41,977 nucleotides of DNA from Acidobacteriota bacterium (GTDB taxonomy: Bacteria > Acidobacteriota > Thermoanaerobaculia > Multivoradales > JAHZIX01). The notes beneath the pieces are model-generated. The model saw only the letters and a list, made by a program, of their open reading frames with translations. It was not told where the DNA came from and ran no database searches. Where the stretch lies: contig JAXHTF010000038.1 of assembly GCA_034211275.1 (NCBI GenBank), positions 1 to 41,977 on the forward strand, written 5' to 3'. Positions 24,679 through 31,476 of this stretch are shown here, one piece after another (within the stretch, counting starts at the first letter, position 1; each line of letters starts with the position of its first letter). A program made the translations under genes and the position numbers.

Positions 24679-26505
24679 TCATTCCTGGCCCTCGAGACTC
24701 TCCAGCTCGTCCAGCAGCTCCCGAACGACTTCGAAGCCCTGTTGCCAGAAGGCGCGGTCGGTGAGGTCGAAGCCGGCCTCCTGCATGATCTCCTGGGGCC
24801 GCGCCGAGCCGCCGTGGGCGAGGAGCCGCAGGTAGGACGGCTTGAAGGCGTCGCCTTCCTGCTGGTAGCGGCGGTAGAGGGCCAGCACCAAGAGCTGTCC
24901 GAAGGAGTAGGCGTAGCAGTAGAAGGGGGTGTGGAAGATGTGGGGGATGCTGATCCACTCGTATTGGAACTCGTCGGAGAGCTCCACGCTGTCGCCGAAC
25001 TGATCCTGCAGATTCTCCATGTACAGCCGGTTGAGCTCGGAGACCGGACGGCCTTCGAGGATGGCGCGGTGGGCCTCCAGCTCGAAGCGCACGAAGTAGG
25101 CCTGGCGCAGCACCGTGGCGTAGATGTCCGAGAGAGTCTTGGCGAGCATCTCCCGGCGCACCGCCGGGTTCTTCTCCCGCGCCAGCAGGCGGTCGGTGAC
25201 CAGCATCTCGGCGAAGACGGAGGCGGTTTCCGCCAGCGGCAGGCTGGGGTTCTGGGTGAGCAGCGAGTGCTCCTCCGCCAGCATGCTGTGCACCGCGTGA
25301 CCGAGCTCGTGGGCCAGCTCCGCCACGTCGCGGATGCGGCCGGTGTAGTTGACCAGCACCCAAGGAGTGAGCTCAGGAGTGACCGTGCTGCAGAAGGCAC
25401 CGCCGCGCTTGCCCTTGCGGATCTCGCTGTCGATGTGCCGCTGTTCGAAGACCCGCCGCGCCTGGCGCTCGAGAACCGGATCGAAGCTCTTGAAGGTGTC
25501 GAGCACCAACGAGGTGGCTTCGGACCATGGGATTTCCCGGTCCGAGGGCTCCAGCGGCGCATAGATGTCGTAGCGCCGCAGGCGGTCCGAATTCCACTGC
25601 TCCGGCCCCAGCCAGCGGGCCTTGAGGTGGAAGAAGCGCTGGAAGAGCCCGCGGTTGTCCCGCACCACGTCGAGGAGCAGATCCACCGCCGAGTCCGGCA
25701 CGTCGTTCTGGGTGTTGCGCACCGCGATGGGGGAGGAGAAGCCGCGCAGGCCGATCTGCTCGTTGTGCCAGTCCCGCACGCGGTAGGTGTAGATCTGGCT
25801 CAGCACCTGGACTTCGTCGGCGTAGACCCGATAGAGCTCCTGGTAGGCGGCGGCGCGCTGGTCGGGGTCGCTGGAGTAGGCGTAGGTCATCAGCCCGTCG
25901 CGGGTGAAGGTCCGGGACTCGCCGTCGATCTCCAGCTGGTACTCCAGGCGGTTGGTGAGCATGGAGTAGAGGGTCACCATGCCGGAGATGCCGTCGCTGT
26001 CTTTGAGGTTGATGAGCTGCTCCCGGGCCTCGTCGAGCATGAACGGCTTCCAGCGACGGCGGTCCTGGAGGTAGAAGCGGTAATCCGCCTGATCCTCCCC
26101 TGGCAGCAGTCGTTCCGCCTGCTCGTCCGAGAGTTCTTTCCACCATAGGATGAAGAAGAGGATGCGGTTGTTGAGGGCGGTGAGGAGCTGCTCGACTCGG
26201 TTACGGAAGGTCAGGGCATCGGGGCTTTGGGTGTCCGCCGAGAACCACAGCAGGCCGTAGGCTTCGACTCGCACCATGTGTTCGAGGAGCTGCTCGTACT
26301 GCTGCAGCAGGTCGAGGAAGACCGCCGGGTCCATCTCCGGCGAGAGCTCCTTCCGGCGGGCTTCGAAGGCTTCGGTTTCCGCCCGCAGAGCGTCGAGCTC
26401 GGCGCTGAGCACCTCCTCGGAGGGCTCCGGCAGCAGATCGCCGAGATCCCAGCCGGTTTGCTCTTGGGCGGCGATGGATTCACGGGGGAGGGTGCTTTGG
26501 GTCAT
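24679..26505 (-). CDS. pepF: M3-family zinc oligoendopeptidase (PepF-like)
   Basis: Cytoplasmic thimet-type metallopeptidase that cuts short peptides. The 608 residues start with an N-terminal helical domain (WDLGDLLPEP opening typical of the clade) and carry the zinc motif HELGH at 399-403. A downstream glutamate lies in the ETASVFAEML helix, with the later FYCYAYSFGQLL and GGSARPQEIM motifs of oligoendopeptidase F. There is no signal peptide. The ATG at 26505 overlaps the stop of the upstream propeller gene by four bases (ATGA), so translation is probably coupled. The four-TM gene follows. The family is certain; the physiological peptide substrate is unknown. Confidence 0.94.
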   Translation of the reverse strand: MTQSTLPRESIAAQEQTGWDLGDLLPEPSEEVLSAELDALRAETEAFEARRKELSPEMDPAVFLDLLQQYEQLLEHMVRVEAYGLLWFSADTQSPDALTFRNRVEQLLTALNNRILFFILWWKELSDEQAERLLPGEDQADYRFYLQDRRRWKPFMLDEAREQLINLKDSDGISGMVTLYSMLTNRLEYQLEIDGESRTFTRDGLMTYAYSSDPDQRAAAYQELYRVYADEVQVLSQIYTYRVRDWHNEQIGLRGFSSPIAVRNTQNDVPDSAVDLLLDVVRDNRGLFQRFFHLKARWLGPEQWNSDRLRRYDIYAPLEPSDREIPWSEATSLVLDTFKSFDPVLERQARRVFEQRHIDSEIRKGKRGGAFCSTVTPELTPWVLVNYTGRIRDVAELAHELGHAVHSMLAEEHSLLTQNPSLPLAETASVFAEMLVTDRLLAREKNPAVRREMLAKTLSDIYATVLRQAYFVRFELEAHRAILEGRPVSELNRLYMENLQDQFGDSVELSDEFQYEWISIPHIFHTPFYCYAYSFGQLLVLALYRRYQQEGDAFKPSYLRLLAHGGSARPQEIMQEAGFDLTDRAFWQQGFEVVRELLDELESLEGQE

Positions 26506-29096
26506 GGTGTGGGATCCTGCTCGGTTTCGGTTGGGGGCTCCGGCGTCGAGTCGTCGACGACATCTTCGTTCTCTATCAGTGTATTGCTCTCGATGGGTTC
26601 TTCGTCGGCTTCGTCGATTTCCGGTGCCGCGGGAGGCCCGTCGGAGCTCGTTGGCTGCGCCGCCTCCGCTGGCTGTACCGTTGCCGCCGGCAGCAGCTGC
26701 GCCAATCCAAGCCCCTGACGCTCCTGGTTGAGGGCCGGCAGCTCCTCCTGTTGGGCGCGGCGCAGACCGCTCTCGGCGGCGTCGATTTCCGCCATCAGCT
26801 CGTCGAGCACCGCGGCCTGTTGATCGGTGGGCCGGTCGAGGCTCAGCTCCACCAGCGCCGCGAGGGTGGAGAGTTGCTCCAGGAGGCCGCCGGAACGCTG
26901 GGCCTCGGGACCCACCAGAGCCGCCGGCCCGAGGAGCAGATCGAGGCCTTCCAGACGCTGCCGCAGGTCGCGGGTGCGGGCCGCCAAGGAAGCCGCCTCG
27001 GCACCCAGGGCGGCGGTGTCCACCGGCGGGGCGGCGGCGAGGATGCGGGCCAGCTCGCGGATCTCGACCCGCAGGGTGGCGATGCGGGAGAGCTGGTCCC
27101 GCAGGCGCAGGAGGAGGTCTCGGCGCGCCGTCAGAGCTTCCGGCGAGGCGAGGCTGCGGGGGTCCTGGGCGACGCGGAATTGCGCCGTCGTGGAGTTCCC
27201 GCCCACCGCCAGCCGGACCAGATACGGGCCGGGAAGGACCCGCGGGCCGCCGCTCCACAGATTCATCCCCTGGACCGCCGCCAGGCCGTCCGCGGGGGGA
27301 TAGCGCAGATCCCAATCGAAGCGGTTGAGGCCTGGCTCGGTGGGAGGGGCGGAAGCGTGGGGTGTGGCGGGCTCGCTGCCCGTGCTGAAGGTGCGGATGG
27401 TCTCGCCGCCGGGGCCCAGGATTTCCAGTCGGAGGGGTGTCCCCGGGGGAAGCTCCGCCAGGTGGTAAAAGAGGGCCAATCCCTCGGCGGGGCCGGGATC
27501 GGGTCCGGCGGCGGCGCGGTTGGGATCGTCGGCCCCCCGGAGGATCGCCCGGCGGGGGGTGAAGAGGTGGAAGGTATCGGTGACCACTTCCGGGTTCAGC
27601 TGCCGCAGTGGTCCCAACTCGTCCAGAATCCACAGCCCCTGGCCTTCCACCGCGGCGAGGAGGGCGTCGCCGTGGAGCTCGAGGTCGAGGATCGCCGGTG
27701 CTGTGCCGTCCTGGGGCTGGGGCCAGGGATGCCAGCGGCGGCCATCGTCGAGGGAGAAGAAGAGGCCGCCGTTGGTGGCGGCGAAGAGTAAGCCGGCGCG
27801 CTGGTCGTCCGCCGCCAGGGCGTGGACCATCGGGGCGCCTTCCATCCCGCGGATGATGCGGGTCCAGGAGCCGCCGTAATCCTGCGTCCGAAAGACCCAC
27901 GGCTGGGCGTCGGCGCCCGGTGCCACCGCGGCCAGGTAGAGGTAGCCAGGGGCTCGGGGATGGGCTTCCAGGGCGGTGATGCGGGCATCGGCGGGGAGGG
28001 TCGGTGGCGTGACGTTCTGCCAGCTGGCGGCGAAGTTGCGGGAGACGTGCACCAGGCCATCGCTGGAGCCGGTCCAGAAGACCCCCGCTTCCACTCGGGA
28101 TTCCATCGCCGTCACCAGAGTTCCGTCGCCGCCGCTGCGGGAAGCGCGGGTCAGGTCCGGGCTGACCGCCGCCCAGCTCTGGCCGCCGTCGGTGGAGGTG
28201 AAGAGGAGGTTGCCGGCGGCGAAGAGGGCGTCGGGGTCGTGGGCGGAGAAGAAGACCGGGAAGTGTCGGGCGAAGCGGTAGCGGGCCACCGGACCGGTGC
28301 CGAAGCCTTCGGGGCGGGGCCACACGCTGACCACCCGCAGCTGACCACTGCCCTCGTCGAAGCGCAGAAGGGTGCCCTGGCCGGCGGTGGCATAGATGAC
28401 GTCCCGCCGGGGATCGGGGATGAGGCGATGGGCCGGAGGCACGGTGACGAAGCGCTCCGCGGACGCGCTGCCGAAGGGGGATTGGGCCCCGGGGGTCAGG
28501 CGGAGCGGGACGCCGTCGGGGCGGGCGGCGTAGAGGCGCCAAGGCGGCCGGGGGTCGACGGCCAGGTGGACGAAGTCGAGGCCTTCACCGTCGCTGGAGC
28601 CGTCGCTGGGGCCGAGGAAGCGCCAGGGCAGGTGGCGGGTGAAGTCGGCGTCCACCAGAGTGGCCAGGTCCGCCGGCGGGGTGGCCGGCCTCTGGGCAAT
28701 GGCGGATTGGGCTGGGAGCGGTGGTGGGGCCGCGGCCTGCGGGGCGGTCTCTGGCGCCTCGGTCTCTGGTGGCTCGGTCTCTGGCGGCTCGGCCTCCTCG
28801 GGGCTGATTCCTTCGGACTCGCCCTCCTGCAAACCAGTCTGCTGCGATCCCGTCTCCTCCGGGGCTCCGTCGTCCTCGGGAGCGCCGGCTTCCGCTCCTT
28901 GCTGCGGGGGTTCTTGGGGAGGCTCCTGAGCGCTGACGCCGCCGAGGCTCCAGACCAGCAGCACCGCCGCCAGGAACCAGCCGAAGGCGTTTCGGCGGGT
29001 GGGATAGGCGTGGTCTTGGGGCCGCTCAGGAAGCCTCCTGGGCAGGGGGCGGCGGTTCAAATTCTCCAGGACGCATGGGGGGCTCTCACGACTCAT
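26502..29096 (-). CDS. Exported VPS10/sortilin-like BNR beta-propeller protein
   Basis: An 864-residue secreted or periplasmic protein. A long basic leader precedes a signal peptide (hydrophobic core about 38-54, ending VSA|Q). Then comes a Pro/Glu/Thr-rich region with PPETEPPETEAPET repeats (about 57-140). The propeller follows, with Asp-box motifs such as STDGGQSW (about 300), TQDYGGSW (about 409) and LDDGRRWHPW (about 452). After it are a beta domain (LRLEILGPGGETIRTF, FDWDLRYP) and a C-terminal coiled coil with an acidic Pro-rich tail. This is the common architecture of the large 'glycosyl-hydrolase-like' BNR proteins of Acidobacteriota and Gemmatimonadota, whose function is unproven. Its stop overlaps the M3 peptidase start. 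A palindrome sits 54 bases upstream of its start. Confidence 0.87.
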   Translation of the reverse strand: MSRESPPCVLENLNRRPLPRRLPERPQDHAYPTRRNAFGWFLAAVLLVWSLGGVSAQEPPQEPPQQGAEAGAPEDDGAPEETGSQQTGLQEGESEGISPEEAEPPETEPPETEAPETAPQAAAPPPLPAQSAIAQRPATPPADLATLVDADFTRHLPWRFLGPSDGSSDGEGLDFVHLAVDPRPPWRLYAARPDGVPLRLTPGAQSPFGSASAERFVTVPPAHRLIPDPRRDVIYATAGQGTLLRFDEGSGQLRVVSVWPRPEGFGTGPVARYRFARHFPVFFSAHDPDALFAAGNLLFTSTDGGQSWAAVSPDLTRASRSGGDGTLVTAMESRVEAGVFWTGSSDGLVHVSRNFAASWQNVTPPTLPADARITALEAHPRAPGYLYLAAVAPGADAQPWVFRTQDYGGSWTRIIRGMEGAPMVHALAADDQRAGLLFAATNGGLFFSLDDGRRWHPWPQPQDGTAPAILDLELHGDALLAAVEGQGLWILDELGPLRQLNPEVVTDTFHLFTPRRAILRGADDPNRAAAGPDPGPAEGLALFYHLAELPPGTPLRLEILGPGGETIRTFSTGSEPATPHASAPPTEPGLNRFDWDLRYPPADGLAAVQGMNLWSGGPRVLPGPYLVRLAVGGNSTTAQFRVAQDPRSLASPEALTARRDLLLRLRDQLSRIATLRVEIRELARILAAAPPVDTAALGAEAASLAARTRDLRQRLEGLDLLLGPAALVGPEAQRSGGLLEQLSTLAALVELSLDRPTDQQAAVLDELMAEIDAAESGLRRAQQEELPALNQERQGLGLAQLLPAATVQPAEAAQPTSSDGPPAAPEIDEADEEPIESNTLIENEDVVDDSTPEPPTETEQDPTP
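28746..28790. repeat. Three 15-bp tandem units encoding Pro-Glu-Thr repeats
   Basis: Units of the form GGTCTCTGGYGSCTC run at 28746-28760, 28761-28775 and 28776-28790, differing at one or two bases. They encode the acidic Pro-rich repeat of the propeller protein just after its signal peptide. Confidence 0.85.
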
Positions 29097-29149
29097 GGGC
29101 TGGCTCGCGGAAGGTAAGACGCACCGGACGATGCGAGTAGAGGGTAGAG

Positions 29150-29184
29150 ACCGGATGGCACCATCCGGTGGATCGAAAGCTTTC
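29150..29184. promoter_or_regulatory. Two adjacent palindromes upstream of the propeller operon
   Basis: ACCGGATGG-CA-CCATCCGGT (29150-29169) is a 20-base palindrome with a perfect 9-bp arm, and GAAAGCTTTC (29175-29184) is a perfect 10-bp palindrome directly beside it. They lie 54-88 bases upstream of the propeller start and 85 bases after the stop of the DUF4136-like gene. The first could be an operator or a terminator stem; a very short loop and no U-run favour an operator. Confidence 0.45.
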
Positions 29185-29268
29185 TACCATAGATCTGGGT
29201 TCGTCCCAATCATTGGACCCGACGCTCCAGGCCGCTCATCGGGCGGCCTCTCGGGCTTCGAAGGTCGG

Positions 29269-29823
29269 CTACTTGGGAGGGAATTTGCGCAGGATCTTCG
29301 CGACCGCCTTCTCGATGCGCTCCACCAACTTCTCCGGCTTGTCCGAGGCGTCGTGGGCGGCTCCGCTCCAGACCAGCTCGCCGCTGGCGGCGTCGAGAAT
29401 GTCGATCACCAGCGTGCCTTCTTTGTAGGAGCGCTGAAACCGCAGCGATTCGTCGTCGGCCCAATGCACCCGGGGGCTCAGCTCGTAGTCCACGCCGCTG
29501 AGGTCCAAACGGTCTTCGATGGCCCCGAAGATCAGCACCAGGAAATCCGCCTCCTGGTCCTCGGTGGCCTTTTGGAAACCTCGATTCTGAAGGCCCTTTT
29601 CCACCGCCGCCTGGAGCCTGGCCTCGAGGATGGGAGCCCGGGAGGGAGCCGCGGCGGGAAGCTTCGGCAGCTCTTTCCAGCGGTAGAGGCCGTAATCGCC
29701 GTAGGGTGCTTCGGCGTCCTGGGTGACCTCGACGCGGATCTTGGCCGAGGCTGCGGGAGCAGCCACGGTCAGGGCGAGGGTGAGAAGGCAGAGCAGGGCA
29801 AGCCGGCTTTGGAACAAGGGCAT
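29269..29823 (-). CDS. DUF4136-like exported protein
   Basis: A 184-residue protein with a signal peptide (about 1-27, ending ASA). The mature part has the DUF4136 pattern: a short strand and YRWKELPKLP near the front, a helix ending LQAAVEKGLQNRGFQK and ADFLVLIFGAIEDR. Further on are YKEGTLVIDILDAASGELVWSGAAH and a final helix, RIEKAVAKILRKFPPK. The family is exported or outer-membrane-associated and of unknown function. No lipobox cysteine is visible, which is slightly unusual. The ATG at 29823 has GGAGGAA eight bases upstream. It lies downstream of the MscS terminator and upstream of the propeller operon. Confidence 0.85.
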   Translation of the reverse strand: MPLFQSRLALLCLLTLALTVAAPAASAKIRVEVTQDAEAPYGDYGLYRWKELPKLPAAAPSRAPILEARLQAAVEKGLQNRGFQKATEDQEADFLVLIFGAIEDRLDLSGVDYELSPRVHWADDESLRFQRSYKEGTLVIDILDAASGELVWSGAAHDASDKPEKLVERIEKAVAKILRKFPPK

Positions 29824-29893
29824 CGACGATTTCCTCCGGGGAGGATTGTACCGCGGCTGCGGAGGTCGGCTCCGGGGCTGTCCTCTCGAGGGC

Positions 29894-29935
29894 AAAAAAA
29901 GAACCGTCCCGACGTAGTGACCATAGCGGGACGGT
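29894..29935 (-). terminator. Strong intrinsic terminator after the MscS gene
   Basis: Read on the minus strand, ACCGTCCCG and CGGGACGGT form a perfect 9-bp stem with a 15-base loop, followed by TCTTTTTTT. It lies 42 bases after the mscS stop codon and isolates that gene from the DUF4136-like gene. Confidence 0.88.
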
Positions 29936-29977
29936 GATCTTGGATTCAGGCTTTGGGCCTTACCTCTTTAGGAGTCG

Positions 29978-31096
29978 TCAACCGGCGTCATTGCCCCCTT
30001 GGAGAGTATTTTCTTTTTCCGGTGCGGGAGTGGGGTTGTGAATATGCACATCCCGTTGGGGGAAGGGAATCTGCACACCGTGCTGCTGGAAGCCTTTGTA
30101 CACCTCCAGGTTGAGCTCGTGGAGCATCCTGCCCCGGAGCACCGGTTCGTCGATCCAGCACAGCAGCTCGAGGTTGAGGGCGGAATCGCCGAAGGACCGA
30201 AAGCGCACCCGGGGCTCGGGGGTTGCGCAGACGTGGTCATGGTTCTGGGCGATTTCCTTGAGCAGGGCGCAGACTTGGTCGAGGTCCGAGCCGTAGGCGA
30301 CGCCGACGGCGATGCGCAGGCGCTCCTTGAGCCATGGGCCGCCGCTCTCGTTGATGATCTTGGCGTTGGCGATGACCGCGTTGGGGATGATGATCTCGAT
30401 GTCGTCGCGGGTCAGCAGCCGCGTGCTGCGCAGCCCCACCTGGGTCACCCGGCCCCGCTCGCCGCTGTCCAGGATTACGAAGTCGCCGAGTTTGTAGGGG
30501 GCATCGGCGACGATGAAGACGCCGGAGAAGAGGTTGGCCAGGGTGTCCTTGGCGGCGAAGCCGACGGCGATGCCGACGATGCCCGCGGAGGTCAGCCAGG
30601 GACGGGCGTCGATGCGCCAGATCATCAGGATGGCCCACACCGCGCCGCCTACCAAGAAGACTTTGGCGAGGGTGTTGAAGAGGGGGATGGTGCGCTCTTC
30701 CACCGCCGGGAAGCGACGGCGGTTGCGGCTCAGGGCGTCGAGGAGGAGCCCCGCCAGGCGAAAGCCGGTGACCAGCCAGACCAGGACCAGCAAGCTCGCC
30801 AGGATGCCGAGGGTGAAGTGCTCGGCGGCCTCCTTCAGTTGCAGCCGGTAGGTCGCCAGAATCAACCCTACAAGAGTGGCGGTGGCGAAGACCGGGCGCT
30901 CGAGGGTCGAGACGATGTGATCGTCGAGGAGGGTGGTGGTGTGGCGGGTCAGGGATTTCAGCCAGCGGGTGAAGATCCACTGCAGGATTTTGCCCACCAC
31001 CACCGCCGCCACGACGATGAGCAGCGCCTGGACCAGCGGCGGCAGGTTCAGGGCCACCAGCCACTCCTTGGGTTCTCGTATCCACTCTAGATTCAA
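29978..31096 (-). CDS. Small-conductance mechanosensitive channel, MscS family
   Basis: Membrane channel that opens under high membrane tension to release solutes on osmotic downshock. The 372 residues have four or five hydrophobic segments in the first 165 residues. The pore helix and beta domain then follow in the family's most conserved stretch: AGIVGIAVGFAAKDTLANLFSG (split here as AGIVGIAVGFAAKD and TLANLFSG), PYKLGDFVIL, and DIEIIIPNAVI. The C-terminal alpha/beta domain ends with IPFPQRDVHIHN, a usual MscS ending. The ATG at 31096 has GGAGAG nine bases upstream. It is a single-gene unit ended by the strong terminator, with the MITE-like element on its upstream side. Confidence 0.95.
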   Translation of the reverse strand: MNLEWIREPKEWLVALNLPPLVQALLIVVAAVVVGKILQWIFTRWLKSLTRHTTTLLDDHIVSTLERPVFATATLVGLILATYRLQLKEAAEHFTLGILASLLVLVWLVTGFRLAGLLLDALSRNRRRFPAVEERTIPLFNTLAKVFLVGGAVWAILMIWRIDARPWLTSAGIVGIAVGFAAKDTLANLFSGVFIVADAPYKLGDFVILDSGERGRVTQVGLRSTRLLTRDDIEIIIPNAVIANAKIINESGGPWLKERLRIAVGVAYGSDLDQVCALLKEIAQNHDHVCATPEPRVRFRSFGDSALNLELLCWIDEPVLRGRMLHELNLEVYKGFQQHGVQIPFPQRDVHIHNPTPAPEKENTLQGGNDAG

Positions 31097-31476
31097 GTTG
31101 TCTCTCCTTCTCGAACGCTGGGCACGATGAGACGTTCATCTCCCGAGCTCCTCGGTCTCCTGAACCATCATCTGCCTCGGGCCAAGCCTGCTACTACAAT
31201 ACAGCCAAGCGCTACTGGGTAGTGTCCTAGTTGGAATTCGCTCAGGCCTCGGCGCTGCTGGCCACCGCAGGCGGTCGAGTCGAAGCGGCGCGCGGAAAAC
31301 TCGCTTCGCTCAGACAGTTCCGCGCGTTCTCCCACTCCGTCTCTTGCCTGCGGCGGGCGCCTCGGAGTCCTCGCTCCATTCCAACTAGGACACTACCCGC
31401 CGTCGAGGAGCCCGGCCCGGGACCGGGAGCCTTGTTTCCGTCTTTCAACTCCCATCCTGCCAGTGTCTAGGAGCTC
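31097..31476. other. Divergent intergenic region mscS/ppc with inserted element
   Basis: The 380 bases between the two start codons hold about 120 bases of leader for mscS, the 182-bp inverted-repeat element (31217-31398) and about 78 bases before ppc. TACAAT at 31195-31200 could be a -10 for ppc reading through the element, but no -35 is clear. No gene is supported. Confidence 0.7.
31217..31398. mobile_element. MITE-like element, 182 bp with 21-bp perfect terminal inverted repeats
   Basis: The left end GGGTAGTGTCCTAGTTGGAAT (31217-31237, 21 bases: 20 bases GGGTAGTGTCCTAGTTGGAA plus T) is the exact reverse complement of 31378-31398. Inside, CGCGCGGAA (31289-31297) and TTCCGCGCG (31318-31326) form a second perfect 9-bp hairpin around an ACTCGCTTCGCTCAGACAG loop. 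The element carries no coding potential and no target-site duplication is visible at its borders. This is the structure of a non-autonomous miniature element; the parent transposase family cannot be told from this copy, and no second copy is in the window. Confidence 0.8.

Noticed and set aside
26506-28542. Apparent 680-residue N-terminal extension of the M3 oligopeptidase
   Set aside because: It is Arg/Pro-rich and lies in another frame of the propeller gene. The real peptidase start is the ATG at 26505.
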